The position numbers were made by a program, and so were the translations under genes. DNA of 25,309 nt, from positions 1-25,309 of the forward strand of contig CANQOM010000007.1 in the NCBI GenBank assembly GCA_947625445.1, written 5' to 3'. Shown here one piece after another: positions 15,235 to 23,652 of the stretch. Position 1 is the first letter of the stretch. Each line of letters starts with the position of its first letter. The notes below the pieces were generated by a model. That model was not told where the DNA came from, did not search any database, and was given only the letters and a program-made list of their open reading frames with translations. Source of the stretch: Candidatus Gastranaerophilales bacterium. Its GTDB lineage: Bacteria > Cyanobacteriota > Vampirovibrionia > Gastranaerophilales > Gastranaerophilaceae.

Positions 15235-16900
15235 ATGAATTTGGTAATAAGAAAAAGAACAATAGTTGCATGTTTTTTAACAATTATATTTTTAATAATA
15301 ACCTCTCCAAATTGGTTTGTGTATAAACCAATGCCTATAACATTTGATGTTGTCGGGGGGGGGCAAATGCAGTATCAATATTGAATTTGGCAAGAAAAAT
15401 AATTTAACTTCAAAATTCAAAAGAAAAAGTGTAGAAGTTGATCTTGACAAAGAATCCCATATTAAAATTGAAGTTAAAAAAGCAAGACATCCTAAATGTT
15501 TTCGTATTACAATCTATAATCTTGAAACAAAAAACCCTGTATTTATAAAAAATATTCAAATAAAAAACGGTGAATATATACCTGATTTAACTAAGTTTGA
15601 AATAGATGAAGCTCTATATAAAATTAAAGAAAACGGATTTATATTTTATCCTAAAAAAAGAAGAATAATATTAACTTATTATAATATTTCAGACTTAAAT
15701 GCCCCAATAGATTTTGAATGGGAGCTTTTCATAATAATAAGCATACTATCATTTCTTTTTGCATATAAATTAACAGACTATCTTGCAGATTTTAAAACAT
15801 TAAAAGGTAATTCCGTAATTGATATAGTATTTCTGTTTATATTTTTTATATTTTTATTTATTCCCATGTCATATATAAATAACAATGATATTTCCAAAAG
15901 TGAGAATCGATATTTATCAACAAAAAAACCATTGTATACAGAAGAAAACGGAATAAACTACAACTGGGGCAAGGAAGTTAGTGCTTGGTTTGACGACAGA
16001 TTTAATTTTAGGAAAGATTTTATAACCGTATATGGACTAAAAAATTTAATAAATAAAAATTGGAGAACAAAAACAGTAATAAAAGGTAAAGACGGATGGA
16101 TATTCTATGGAACTCCTAATGCCATTGCAACATATATAAATAAAGTAATGTTTACAAAATCAGAACTTGAAGAGATTACTAATTATTTAAAAGAAATTGA
16201 TTCTTATTGCCGTAAACACGGAAAACATTTTTATTTTGTTATTCCACCCGACAAACCAAAAATATACGGTGAATTATATAGCAGTGTAATAAAACAGGTA
16301 AACAATAATTCAAAAAGCCGTGCTAATCAATTAGTAAAATATATAAAAGAACATTCTCAAGTAAAAGTTATTTATCTTCAAGATGCTTTATTACCAAATA
16401 AAGATAAAGGAATGTTGTATTACAAGCATGATACTCATTGGAATATGTTAGGTGCTTATTATGGTTATCTGGAAATTATGAAATTGATTTCAGGAGATTT
16501 AAAAAATCTTTCTATATACCAAATAAAAAGATATAAAACAGAAGAATATCTTGGTGATTTAAATAAACAATTACCTGCAAATTTACAATTTAAGAAATCA
16601 GCAATATATAAAATTCCCGATTTATACGATAAAAAAGCCATATGTAACGATGAAATAAGCTCGGGTATAATACTACTTGATAATTGTAAAAATATAACAC
16701 AAGAGAAAAATTTAGTATTATACGGAGATTCATTCAGTATAGCATTAGCACCATACTTAGCCGAATCATTTAAAGAATCAGAATTTATAAGGGGCTCAAA
16801 ACCGGTTCCTTTTGGAATGAATAATGCCGATGTAGTAATTTTTGAAGTTTTAGAACGCAACTTACCATCACTTAGTAAAGATTTTAAGGAGAATGAATAA
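15235..16900 (+). CDS. AlgX/AlgJ-like SGNH polysaccharide O-acetyltransferase, frame broken at a G9 tract (likely phase-variable)
   Basis: Translation from the ATG at 15235 (AAGGG six bases ahead) gives a membrane helix (about 9-30) and runs into nine G at 15355-15363, then stops at 15382 after 49 residues. The downstream frame, open to 16900, has no ribosome-binding site of its own. Losing one G joins them into 554 residues. In that joined form a beta-rich domain (about 35-155) is followed by two membrane helices (about 163-180 and 195-213) and a C-terminal SGNH/AlgX-like domain. This has the DTHWN motif (Asp399, His401) and the serine block YGDSF (Ser499), with an NRYL opening and DGWIFYG as in AlgJ/AlgX/DHHW proteins. 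The family transfers acetyl groups onto exported polysaccharide, receiving them from the MBOAT partner, which is encoded next. ON with 8 G, OFF with 9 G. A sequencing or assembly error in the run would look the same. Confidence 0.85.
15355..15363 (+). repeat. Homopolymer of nine G (candidate slipped-strand switch)
   Basis: Nine consecutive G lie inside the AlgX-like coding region in otherwise AT-rich DNA; no comparable G or C run was noticed elsewhere in the window. The tract lies about 120 bases into the gene, just after the first membrane helix, where a length change abolishes nearly the whole protein. Runs like this change length by polymerase slippage and switch surface genes in Campylobacter, Neisseria and others. 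Confidence 0.8.
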
Positions 16901-16901
16901 A

Positions 16902-18311
16902 GTGTTATTTTCATCAATGACTTTTGTTTTTATGTTTTTACCCATTGTTCTTTTGTTATATTTAATAACAAAAAAAGATATTCATAATACACTGCTTTTA
17001 ATAGCCAGTCTTATTTTTTACGCATGGGCAGAACCAAAATATTTAGCCATAATGCTTTTAACCATCTTAATAAATTATCTTGGCGCTATTTCCATTGAAA
17101 AATACATTAGTAAAAAAAAGTTTATACTGGTGATTACAATCTTAGCCAATTTAAGCTTTTTAATATATTTTAAATACTTTAATTTTCTTATAAATAATAT
17201 TAATAACATATTCCATTTAAATATAAATATTTTAAATATTATAATGCCTATAGGAATATCATTTTATACATTCCAAGCACTGTCCTATGTAATAGATGTA
17301 TACAGAGGAGAAGTAAAGGCACAAAAAGACATATATAAACTTGCATTATTTATTTGTCTTTTCCCTCAACTTATAGCCGGTCCAATTATAAAATATCACG
17401 ATATTTCAGAACAAATAGATTCACGAGAAGTGAATTTTGAAAAAGTTACTTTGGGTGTTAAAAGATTCATTATCGGATTAGCAAAAAAAATGCTTATTGC
17501 CAATACAATGGGATTAATCGCAGATAAAATATTTATTCAATCACCGGAAAGTTTTTCCCATTCAATTGCTTGGCTTGGAGCATTTGCATATACATTTCAA
17601 TTGTATTTTGATTTTTCAGGATATTCTGATATGGCTATAGGTCTCGGGTTGATATTCGGTTTCAAATTTATGGAAAACTTTAATTATCCTTACATTTCTA
17701 AATCTATTACGGAATTTTGGCACAGATGGCATATTTCACTTTCTACCTGGTTTAAACACTATATTTATATACCACTGGGAGGAAATAAAGAAGGTTTATC
17801 CAAAACAATTAGAAATTTAGGACTCGTTTTCCTTTTAACAGGTATCTGGCATGGAGCAAATTGGACCTTTATATTTTGGGGAATTTGGCATGGGTTCTTC
17901 ATTATTCTTGAAAAAATTATTAATCTTAAAGAATTTCAACAAAAATATTCTAATTTTGTTATATCATTTTTTTCCCATATATACTGTATTATTATTTTCG
18001 TTTTTGGATGGGTGTTATTTAGAAGTGATAATATAATTTATGCCAAAAAATATCTTATGAATATGTTATGTCTTTTAAAGCCAAATCCGGCTCTGTTTCA
18101 ATATGATATTTATTATTATGTTGACAATAATGAAATAATAATTTTTATTTTTGCAATTTTATGTTCAATACCTTTATTTAAAAATATACTCTCTGTTAAA
18201 AATAAAATATTAAAAGTTTGTGTTAACCTATTTCTGTTATTCATCTTTTTCTGTTCTGCCGTTACTATAGCTGCAGATACTTATAACCCTTTTATATACT
18301 TTAGATTTTAA
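16902..18311 (+). CDS. MBOAT-family acyltransferase (AlgI-like), polysaccharide O-acetylation
   Basis: This polytopic inner-membrane protein (469 residues from this start) passes acetyl groups from the cytoplasm to the outer face for the AlgX-like partner. MBOAT marks are clear: LFPQLIAGPIIKY (about 153-165), FWHRWHISLSTW (about 272-283), IYIPLGGN, and LTGIWHGANWTF with the catalytic His at 317. It ends in FIYFRF, as AlgI proteins often do. I favour the GTG at 16902: AAGGAG (16886-16891) is then 10 bases away, and the product begins LFSSMTFVFMFLP as AlgI relatives do. The in-frame ATG at 16893 lies one base after that site, too close, and would overlap the upstream gene by 8 bases. It directly follows the AlgX-like gene, so an upstream frameshift could also reduce its expression by polarity. 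Confidence 0.9.
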   Translation: MLFSSMTFVFMFLPIVLLLYLITKKDIHNTLLLIASLIFYAWAEPKYLAIMLLTILINYLGAISIEKYISKKKFILVITILANLSFLIYFKYFNFLINNINNIFHLNINILNIIMPIGISFYTFQALSYVIDVYRGEVKAQKDIYKLALFICLFPQLIAGPIIKYHDISEQIDSREVNFEKVTLGVKRFIIGLAKKMLIANTMGLIADKIFIQSPESFSHSIAWLGAFAYTFQLYFDFSGYSDMAIGLGLIFGFKFMENFNYPYISKSITEFWHRWHISLSTWFKHYIYIPLGGNKEGLSKTIRNLGLVFLLTGIWHGANWTFIFWGIWHGFFIILEKIINLKEFQQKYSNFVISFFSHIYCIIIFVFGWVLFRSDNIIYAKKYLMNMLCLLKPNPALFQYDIYYYVDNNEIIIFIFAILCSIPLFKNILSVKNKILKVCVNLFLLFIFFCSAVTIAADTYNPFIYFRF

Positions 18312-18349
18312 TTATAGACTCTGTGTCTACATATTATTATTATCAGACT

Positions 18350-18382
18350 TATATGTACATATATTTGAACAATATGTACATA
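18350..18382. promoter_or_regulatory. Paired palindromes upstream of the tyrosine recombinase gene
   Basis: A 14-base perfect palindrome TATATGTACATATA (18350-18363) and a 10-base one TATGTACATA (18373-18382) share the same core, with centres 21 bases apart (two helical turns). The second directly abuts the AAGGAG ribosome-binding site (18383-18388). They could be a double operator for autoregulation, recombinase binding arms, or, paired with each other in RNA, a 10-bp hairpin next to the ribosome-binding site. A wider inverted repeat, TAGACTC (18315-18321) and GAGTCTA (18386-18392), encloses them. Confidence 0.5.
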
Positions 18383-18395
18383 AAGGAGTCTAAAA

Positions 18396-18959
18396 ATGAA
18401 AAATGTAGTAGAACCAATTAAATTAAAAAAAGATATTGAATCATTAGAAAAGTATCTTGAATCAAGTTCTAAAAGAAACAGATTAATTTTTGCATTTGGT
18501 ATAAACACCGGACTAAGAGTATCAGATATTTTAGGATTAAACATAGAAGATGTTAAAAATAAATCATTTGTAGAAATAAAAGAAAAGAAAACAGGAAAAT
18601 ACAAAAAGTTCCCATTAAATAACAAATTAAAGATTCTGATAAATGAATATTTACCTGAAAGATACAAAGATTATTATCCAGAAGAAAATTCACCCTTATT
18701 TATCGGGAAGAAGCATTCAAGATTATGCCGGTCGCAAGTTTACAGATTTTTAAATGAAGCTTGTCTTAAAACAAAAATTAATGTAAATATAGGAACTCAT
18801 ACAATGAGAAAGAGTTTCGGATATTTTTTTTATAAAAAATATAATGATATAGCCTTGCTTCAAAAAATACTAAACCACTCATCTCCATCCGTAACATTAA
18901 GATATATAGGCATTACACAAGATGAAATAGACATATCTTATAAAAATTTTGAACTTTAA
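18396..18959 (+). CDS. Small tyrosine recombinase/integrase, catalytic domain only
   Basis: The 187-residue protein carries a complete tyrosine recombinase active site: Arg41 (GLRVSD), Lys65 (EKKTGK), His135 and Arg138 (HTMRKS), His161 (LNHSS) and nucleophile Tyr170 (LRYIG). It breaks and rejoins DNA through a 3'-phosphotyrosine link. The N-terminal core-binding (SAM-like) domain of Xer or phage integrases is missing; only about 20 residues precede the catalytic domain. Catalytic-domain-only recombinases of this size exist as a recognised subgroup, so it is not necessarily a fragment, and all key residues are intact. AAGGAG seven bases before the ATG is a strong start. No transposition genes, excisionase or tRNA attachment site is seen nearby. 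It follows the O-acetylation genes and is convergent with the AsmA-like gene, with 5 bases between stops. Whether it inverts, integrates or resolves DNA is unknown. Confidence 0.88.
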   Translation: MKNVVEPIKLKKDIESLEKYLESSSKRNRLIFAFGINTGLRVSDILGLNIEDVKNKSFVEIKEKKTGKYKKFPLNNKLKILINEYLPERYKDYYPEENSPLFIGKKHSRLCRSQVYRFLNEACLKTKINVNIGTHTMRKSFGYFFYKKYNDIALLQKILNHSSPSVTLRYIGITQDEIDISYKNFEL

Positions 18960-18964
18960 ATATC

Positions 18965-21900
18965 TTATTTAACCCATTTAAAACTTTGAACATAACCTGA
19001 TTTTTCATTAATGTCACCGTTAATAATAGCTTGAAATGTTCTGGATTCGTAATCACCGCCTGTGAAAGGGGGTATTTTTTCGACATCTTCTATAAAATCT
19101 TTACGTCCAAAATCCAATAAAGAGATGCCCGGAATGAGTTTAAAGAACGTATTTAATGAAGTATTACCGAGTGCTCCAAAAATTGTTGATATTCTTTTTG
19201 ATAATTTTCCTAAAATTTCCATATTTGCATATGTATTCGCTATATCATAATTCCCTTTTATATAAAGACTTAAGTTTTCACCTTTTGAAAATATCTCAAT
19301 ATTTTTAGCAACACCCTCTTCTATAACACAACTGCCTATTATACTTGAAAAATATCCTGTTTTTACAAGGTTTAGTATTTCAAGAATAGAGTTTAATGTT
19401 AATCCTGTTATACCGCTTTTTATTATATTACTTGCTCTTAAAAGGTATTCTAATGAACCCAGTTTTGGCATATTGCCGTCCGTTATATCAAAATACACAA
19501 ATCCTGAAAGATTTTTCATAATTTCTTCATGGGTAAACCCCTTCGTTGATAATATTAATTTCCCGTTTGCATTGCCATATATCTGGTTTTGACCTTCAAA
19601 TAAAGTTTCTGCTATATAATTCGAATCTACATCATTTAATTCAAGACTACCTTCTAAGTCAGTATTATTAAGGTTATAAGAAATTTTCCCCTGAACATTT
19701 CCTTCTCCTACGTTCACTTTCAAATTATGAGCTTTAAATATTCCGTCTTTGTCTATAGAAAAATTACTTGTAAAATTAGTTGCAACCAGTGACTTTATAG
19801 TTAATTTCTTTATTTCCAAGTATCCGTTTTCTATTTCCAAATCAGGAATTTGTAGTCCCGACTCTGTCTTTTTCTTCTCATTTAATGCCTGCTTAGTTTT
19901 ATAAAATTCTTCAAGCAATTTATTATTATCTATTTGTTCTGCATATATATTTAAAGATTTTAATCTGGGAATTTTCGTAAAATTATTTTCCACCACAGAA
20001 TCTACAGTTATTTTCCCGTCCGTTATAAATCCGAATATATTAACCTTTATATCTTCTTCGTTAGTATTAATCTGAATATGTTTAACTATAGTATCAAATA
20101 AAGGTATATTGATATTTCTGCAATTTAAAGAGCCTAATAATTTTGCTTTATGAGTTATTTTATCGAATTTATATTTTAAATCACAATTTAAAGTCCCTTG
20201 TTTAAATAAAGGTTTGCCTATAAATAAATTTAAAATTTTTGCAGAAAGATTTTTATCTGTTTTAATATTCAATTCTTCAGGCAATATAACGTTATCACTA
20301 TTTATTTTTAATTTACCGTCAACAGAAGCAAATAATAACGGATAGATTTTATTATTTTGAGAAGAAACATACTTTATATAACTCAAATTTTTTATGTTAA
20401 TATCTTCTCCATTTATATTAATATCTCCCACAAATTCACGTTCATCATTTATTTCACCAACATTTGTGCCAAAGTATGAAATATCAGCTTCTTTATGGAG
20501 AGTTAACTTTGGCGTTATGTTAATATTTTTCATATTACCTATAACTTTTGAAGATAAATTAACATCTCCTGTCACTTCTACATTCTCAGAAATATTTTCA
20601 GGTAAATATTGTTTTATAAATGTATTTGTTATTTTACTCGTAAAATAACCTTTTATTTGAGGATTATCATATATATTTTCAATAACCCCATCAATATAAA
20701 AAGGCATATCTCCAACTAAACCTGTCATATTTTTTATATGAAGCTTATTATTATTAAATTTAATTCTAAAATCGTCAGATAAAACAGGAATTTTTCTTGT
20801 TGCTTCAATAAAACCTGCATTATAGACATTTATATCTCCATTTAATTTATTTCCGTCTATAGCCAATATAACATCTATTATTCCATGATAATTTTCAAAC
20901 TTTTCTAATATATTTTTGATTTCTTGCGGAATAATTTCATATTCATTTATGTCATTTAGATTTTCCAGATTAAACTTTTCAGATGTAATTTTTAAATTAT
21001 ACTCAGGTTTAATAGTATCTATTTTTTTAACATTACCTTGAATTTTTACATCTGAATTAAATAAATTTGCCAAAACATCTTCTACTTTAACAGTAGATTT
21101 ATCCAATATTACCTTTCCTGATTGTGTATTTAAGAAATCATTTCCGCTATCTTTAATAAAATTCATGACTGCATAAGCTTTGTCAGTAACAAAATCAACA
21201 GATTTGGCCTTATATTTAAAATATAAATCATGTTTTGTAGGAATATCGTATAAAACAGATAAATCAGGATAATTTTTGGGATATAAATATGACTGAGTTA
21301 AGAATTTAATCGTATCCTTTAAATTTACGGAATCAGAAGTAACAACGACATCAACATCAGGAACTTTTGTCTTTATATCAGTAATAATTTTTCCGTTAAC
21401 AGTTAAAGGTGAAGTTCCTGATATTCCTTGAATATCAATCAAATCAACAACGGTTTCAGTAAATTTGGTTAATCCATTCACATTTTCTAACGGAGTAAAA
21501 AATCCTTGCAAATAGCATACATTATTTAAAAGTTTCACCGAACCGTTTACTTTCATATCTTTAAAAGCCTCTTCAGGTGGTAAAGGAGGCTGACCGAACG
21601 GAACAGGAACAATTTTAGCTTTTATATTCAAAAATAAATCAACAGGTCCTGATGCTTCTGTTATAACCGCTATACCTGCTTTTACATCCTTCAACAAACT
21701 GCTTTTATTTATTATTTCAATTAAATCTTTTGCTTGCGCTTTATCTGAACTTATATCAAAATCAAGATCAGAATTTATTTTAACCTTTCCTTTTACATTT
21801 AAAGAATTTCCTTTCACATATGCCTTTTCGGATTTAAAAGAAATAATATCCTTTTTAAAATCTAATCTTCCTTTTCCTTCATAAATTTCTCCAAATAATC

Positions 21901-23506
21901 CGTTATAAGTTAACTTTGCTTTATCAAACTTACTGAATCCATCTATATTAACAAAGTCCATATTTCCTTGTATATGAATATCTATAACTCCTTTACCGGA
22001 GGTTATATTCATATCGGGAATCGGACCTAATTGGAAATTAAATACTTTGCTTACCGGGATAATAATTTTTTGTGCCAAAGGGAAATCTATATTATTTGTA
22101 GTCTTAACTTTTACGTTATTTATTCCGTCCCTAAACATATACACATAGCCGTTAACATAAGCTTTTTGTTTATTATACATATCAACTAAAATATTAAGAT
22201 TTAATATTCTTTTATCAAATACAATATCAACAGTACCTTTATGCAGTTTATGTAAAGATTTATCCAATACATGAACATTTCTTCCTTTAACATAACCTGT
22301 TATATCAGGTTGAGGAAGTTCCCCTTTTACATTTATTTTACCTTCTATATCTCCATAAACCCCATAAGTCTTTATTTTATCAATTGTCATATATTTAGGG
22401 ACTAAAGTAGGAGGCAATATTGATGCTATATTTTCTGCCTTTGAATCTTTAACTTCAACATTTATATCTGTTTCTATACCTAATTTATTTTTATCAGCAT
22501 TATCCTCAATATGTCTTATTGTTCCGTCAGCACTTATATTTATTTTGTCTGCATTATAGTTAAATGAATTTATTTTTATTGTATTTGTAAATAAATCAAC
22601 ATTCGCATTTATTTTATTTTCACCTTTTATATTAATGTGATTTTTCCAATTTGATTTATCAAAAACGATATCTTTAAACTTAGTATTTACAACAATATTA
22701 TTCTCATTTTCGTCACTATTGGATGCCGATAATTGAAGAAATTCAACAATCCCGTCTAATCTTGTTATATTAAGATTATCTATATAATTAATATAAGGTA
22801 AAAGCTCTGAAGCCTTTATATTGTATAAATAAATACTTCCCTTTACAAAATCTTTGTTAAATTTTTTTATATCTATAGGGTATCTTGAAGTAATTTCTGT
22901 TTCATATTCGCTTTTATTATTATCAGAAACTATATCTCCTCTTGTTTTAATATAAATTTTATCTTTATTACTTTTAAACAAAAGAGATTGACCATTAACT
23001 TCTAAAACTTTGTCAGCCTCTTCATCCAACGCTTTTATTTTGTAATTTTCAATATCTATTAATGCATTATTGTATGAAATTTTTATAATACTATTTTTTT
23101 TAGGTTGAAATAGCTTTTGAAAATTAAAATTACCCTGTTTATCTCTAATAATATTTAAATCTAAATTTTGAGCACGGAGATATTTAAACTGCATTTTTTT
23201 TATCAATAAAGGTAATAAAGATATTTTAACATCCAAATTATTTGCATATAATATATCTTTTTGCGAATCTTTAATATTAATATTGTCTGCTTTAATTGAT
23301 AAATATGGCAAAAGATAAGTTTTAATTTCAGGATTTTTATAATTTATAACTATATTAGTTTTATTTTCTATAAATTTATGAAAAGACTCTTTATATATTA
23401 TCTTATTTACCATAAAAGGTATAAAAAACAGATAAATACACTCAATTATTGCAATTAATACTGCAAGTTTAAAGAACTGTTTTATAAAACGATGTTTTAG
23501 CTGCAT
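18965..23506 (-). CDS. Large AsmA/TamB-like envelope protein (probable lipid transport or outer-membrane assembly)
   Basis: The protein (1513 residues from this start) has a short basic N-terminus (MQLKHRFIKQFFK), one membrane anchor at about 14-33, then more than 1400 residues of repeating short beta strands rich in Asn, Asp, Lys and Ile (many blocks like VNGKIITDIKTK and VKGKVKINSDLD), as expected for the long beta groove of AsmA/TamB/YhdP relatives. The end (about 1330-1460, LSGFVYFDITDGNMPKLGSL onward) resembles the C-terminal AsmA-like domain. Relatives bridge the periplasm and move phospholipid to the outer membrane, implying a diderm cell. A longer reading from the ATG at 23545 exists, but a promoter (-10 at 23548-23553) ends two bases before it, so that ATG would lie upstream of the mRNA start. 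The ATG at 23506 with TTTGGA ahead is preferred. The exact family is uncertain. Confidence 0.85.
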   Translation of the reverse strand: MQLKHRFIKQFFKLAVLIAIIECIYLFFIPFMVNKIIYKESFHKFIENKTNIVINYKNPEIKTYLLPYLSIKADNINIKDSQKDILYANNLDVKISLLPLLIKKMQFKYLRAQNLDLNIIRDKQGNFNFQKLFQPKKNSIIKISYNNALIDIENYKIKALDEEADKVLEVNGQSLLFKSNKDKIYIKTRGDIVSDNNKSEYETEITSRYPIDIKKFNKDFVKGSIYLYNIKASELLPYINYIDNLNITRLDGIVEFLQLSASNSDENENNIVVNTKFKDIVFDKSNWKNHINIKGENKINANVDLFTNTIKINSFNYNADKINISADGTIRHIEDNADKNKLGIETDINVEVKDSKAENIASILPPTLVPKYMTIDKIKTYGVYGDIEGKINVKGELPQPDITGYVKGRNVHVLDKSLHKLHKGTVDIVFDKRILNLNILVDMYNKQKAYVNGYVYMFRDGINNVKVKTTNNIDFPLAQKIIIPVSKVFNFQLGPIPDMNITSGKGVIDIHIQGNMDFVNIDGFSKFDKAKLTYNGLFGEIYEGKGRLDFKKDIISFKSEKAYVKGNSLNVKGKVKINSDLDFDISSDKAQAKDLIEIINKSSLLKDVKAGIAVITEASGPVDLFLNIKAKIVPVPFGQPPLPPEEAFKDMKVNGSVKLLNNVCYLQGFFTPLENVNGLTKFTETVVDLIDIQGISGTSPLTVNGKIITDIKTKVPDVDVVVTSDSVNLKDTIKFLTQSYLYPKNYPDLSVLYDIPTKHDLYFKYKAKSVDFVTDKAYAVMNFIKDSGNDFLNTQSGKVILDKSTVKVEDVLANLFNSDVKIQGNVKKIDTIKPEYNLKITSEKFNLENLNDINEYEIIPQEIKNILEKFENYHGIIDVILAIDGNKLNGDINVYNAGFIEATRKIPVLSDDFRIKFNNNKLHIKNMTGLVGDMPFYIDGVIENIYDNPQIKGYFTSKITNTFIKQYLPENISENVEVTGDVNLSSKVIGNMKNINITPKLTLHKEADISYFGTNVGEINDEREFVGDININGEDINIKNLSYIKYVSSQNNKIYPLLFASVDGKLKINSDNVILPEELNIKTDKNLSAKILNLFIGKPLFKQGTLNCDLKYKFDKITHKAKLLGSLNCRNINIPLFDTIVKHIQINTNEEDIKVNIFGFITDGKITVDSVVENNFTKIPRLKSLNIYAEQIDNNKLLEEFYKTKQALNEKKKTESGLQIPDLEIENGYLEIKKLTIKSLVATNFTSNFSIDKDGIFKAHNLKVNVGEGNVQGKISYNLNNTDLEGSLELNDVDSNYIAETLFEGQNQIYGNANGKLILSTKGFTHEEIMKNLSGFVYFDITDGNMPKLGSLEYLLRASNIIKSGITGLTLNSILEILNLVKTGYFSSIIGSCVIEEGVAKNIEIFSKGENLSLYIKGNYDIANTYANMEILGKLSKRISTIFGALGNTSLNTFFKLIPGISLLDFGRKDFIEDVEKIPPFTGGDYESRTFQAIINGDINEKSGYVQSFKWVK

Positions 23507-23547
23507 ATTTATTCCAAAGCAAATTTTTATAAAATCCCATAACATAA

Positions 23548-23576
23548 ATTATATAATTTACATATAAAAAGTTCAA
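23548..23576 (-). promoter_or_regulatory. Promoter of the AsmA-like gene
   Basis: On the minus strand TTGAAC (23571-23576) is followed after exactly 17 bases by a perfect TATAAT (23548-23553). The start would fall near 23540, downstream of the ATG at 23545 and about 35 bases ahead of the ATG at 23506, so it decides the start codon. Confidence 0.6.
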
Positions 23577-23589
23577 ATATATTTAAATT

Positions 23590-23617
23590 TTGCAATTTAA
23601 GCTGATTGTTGTAAAAT
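23590..23617 (+). promoter_or_regulatory. Candidate promoter of the 7TM-HD gene
   Basis: TTGCAA (23590-23595) and TAAAAT (23612-23617, preceded by TTG) are spaced by 16 bases, giving a leader of about 30 nt. It is divergent from the AsmA-like promoter, with 13 bases between their -35 boxes. Confidence 0.4.
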
Positions 23618-23652
23618 TAGTAAGAAATAAGTTAATAAAAACGGTATTAAAT

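Noticed and set aside
15344..15354. The AlgX-like gene starting at TTG 15344 or ATG 15347 as a normal intact gene
   Set aside because: No ribosome-binding site precedes these codons, while the frame from 15235 has one and encodes a membrane anchor that joins perfectly if one G is lost.
18308..18667. Minus-strand open frame over the recombinase start
   Set aside because: It runs antisense to a gene with all catalytic recombinase residues and lacks any recognisable feature.
18396..18959. Recombinase gene as a truncated, dead integrase
   Set aside because: Although the N-terminal DNA-binding domain is absent, all six active-site residues, a strong ribosome-binding site and a natural stop are present, matching the known short catalytic-only subgroup.
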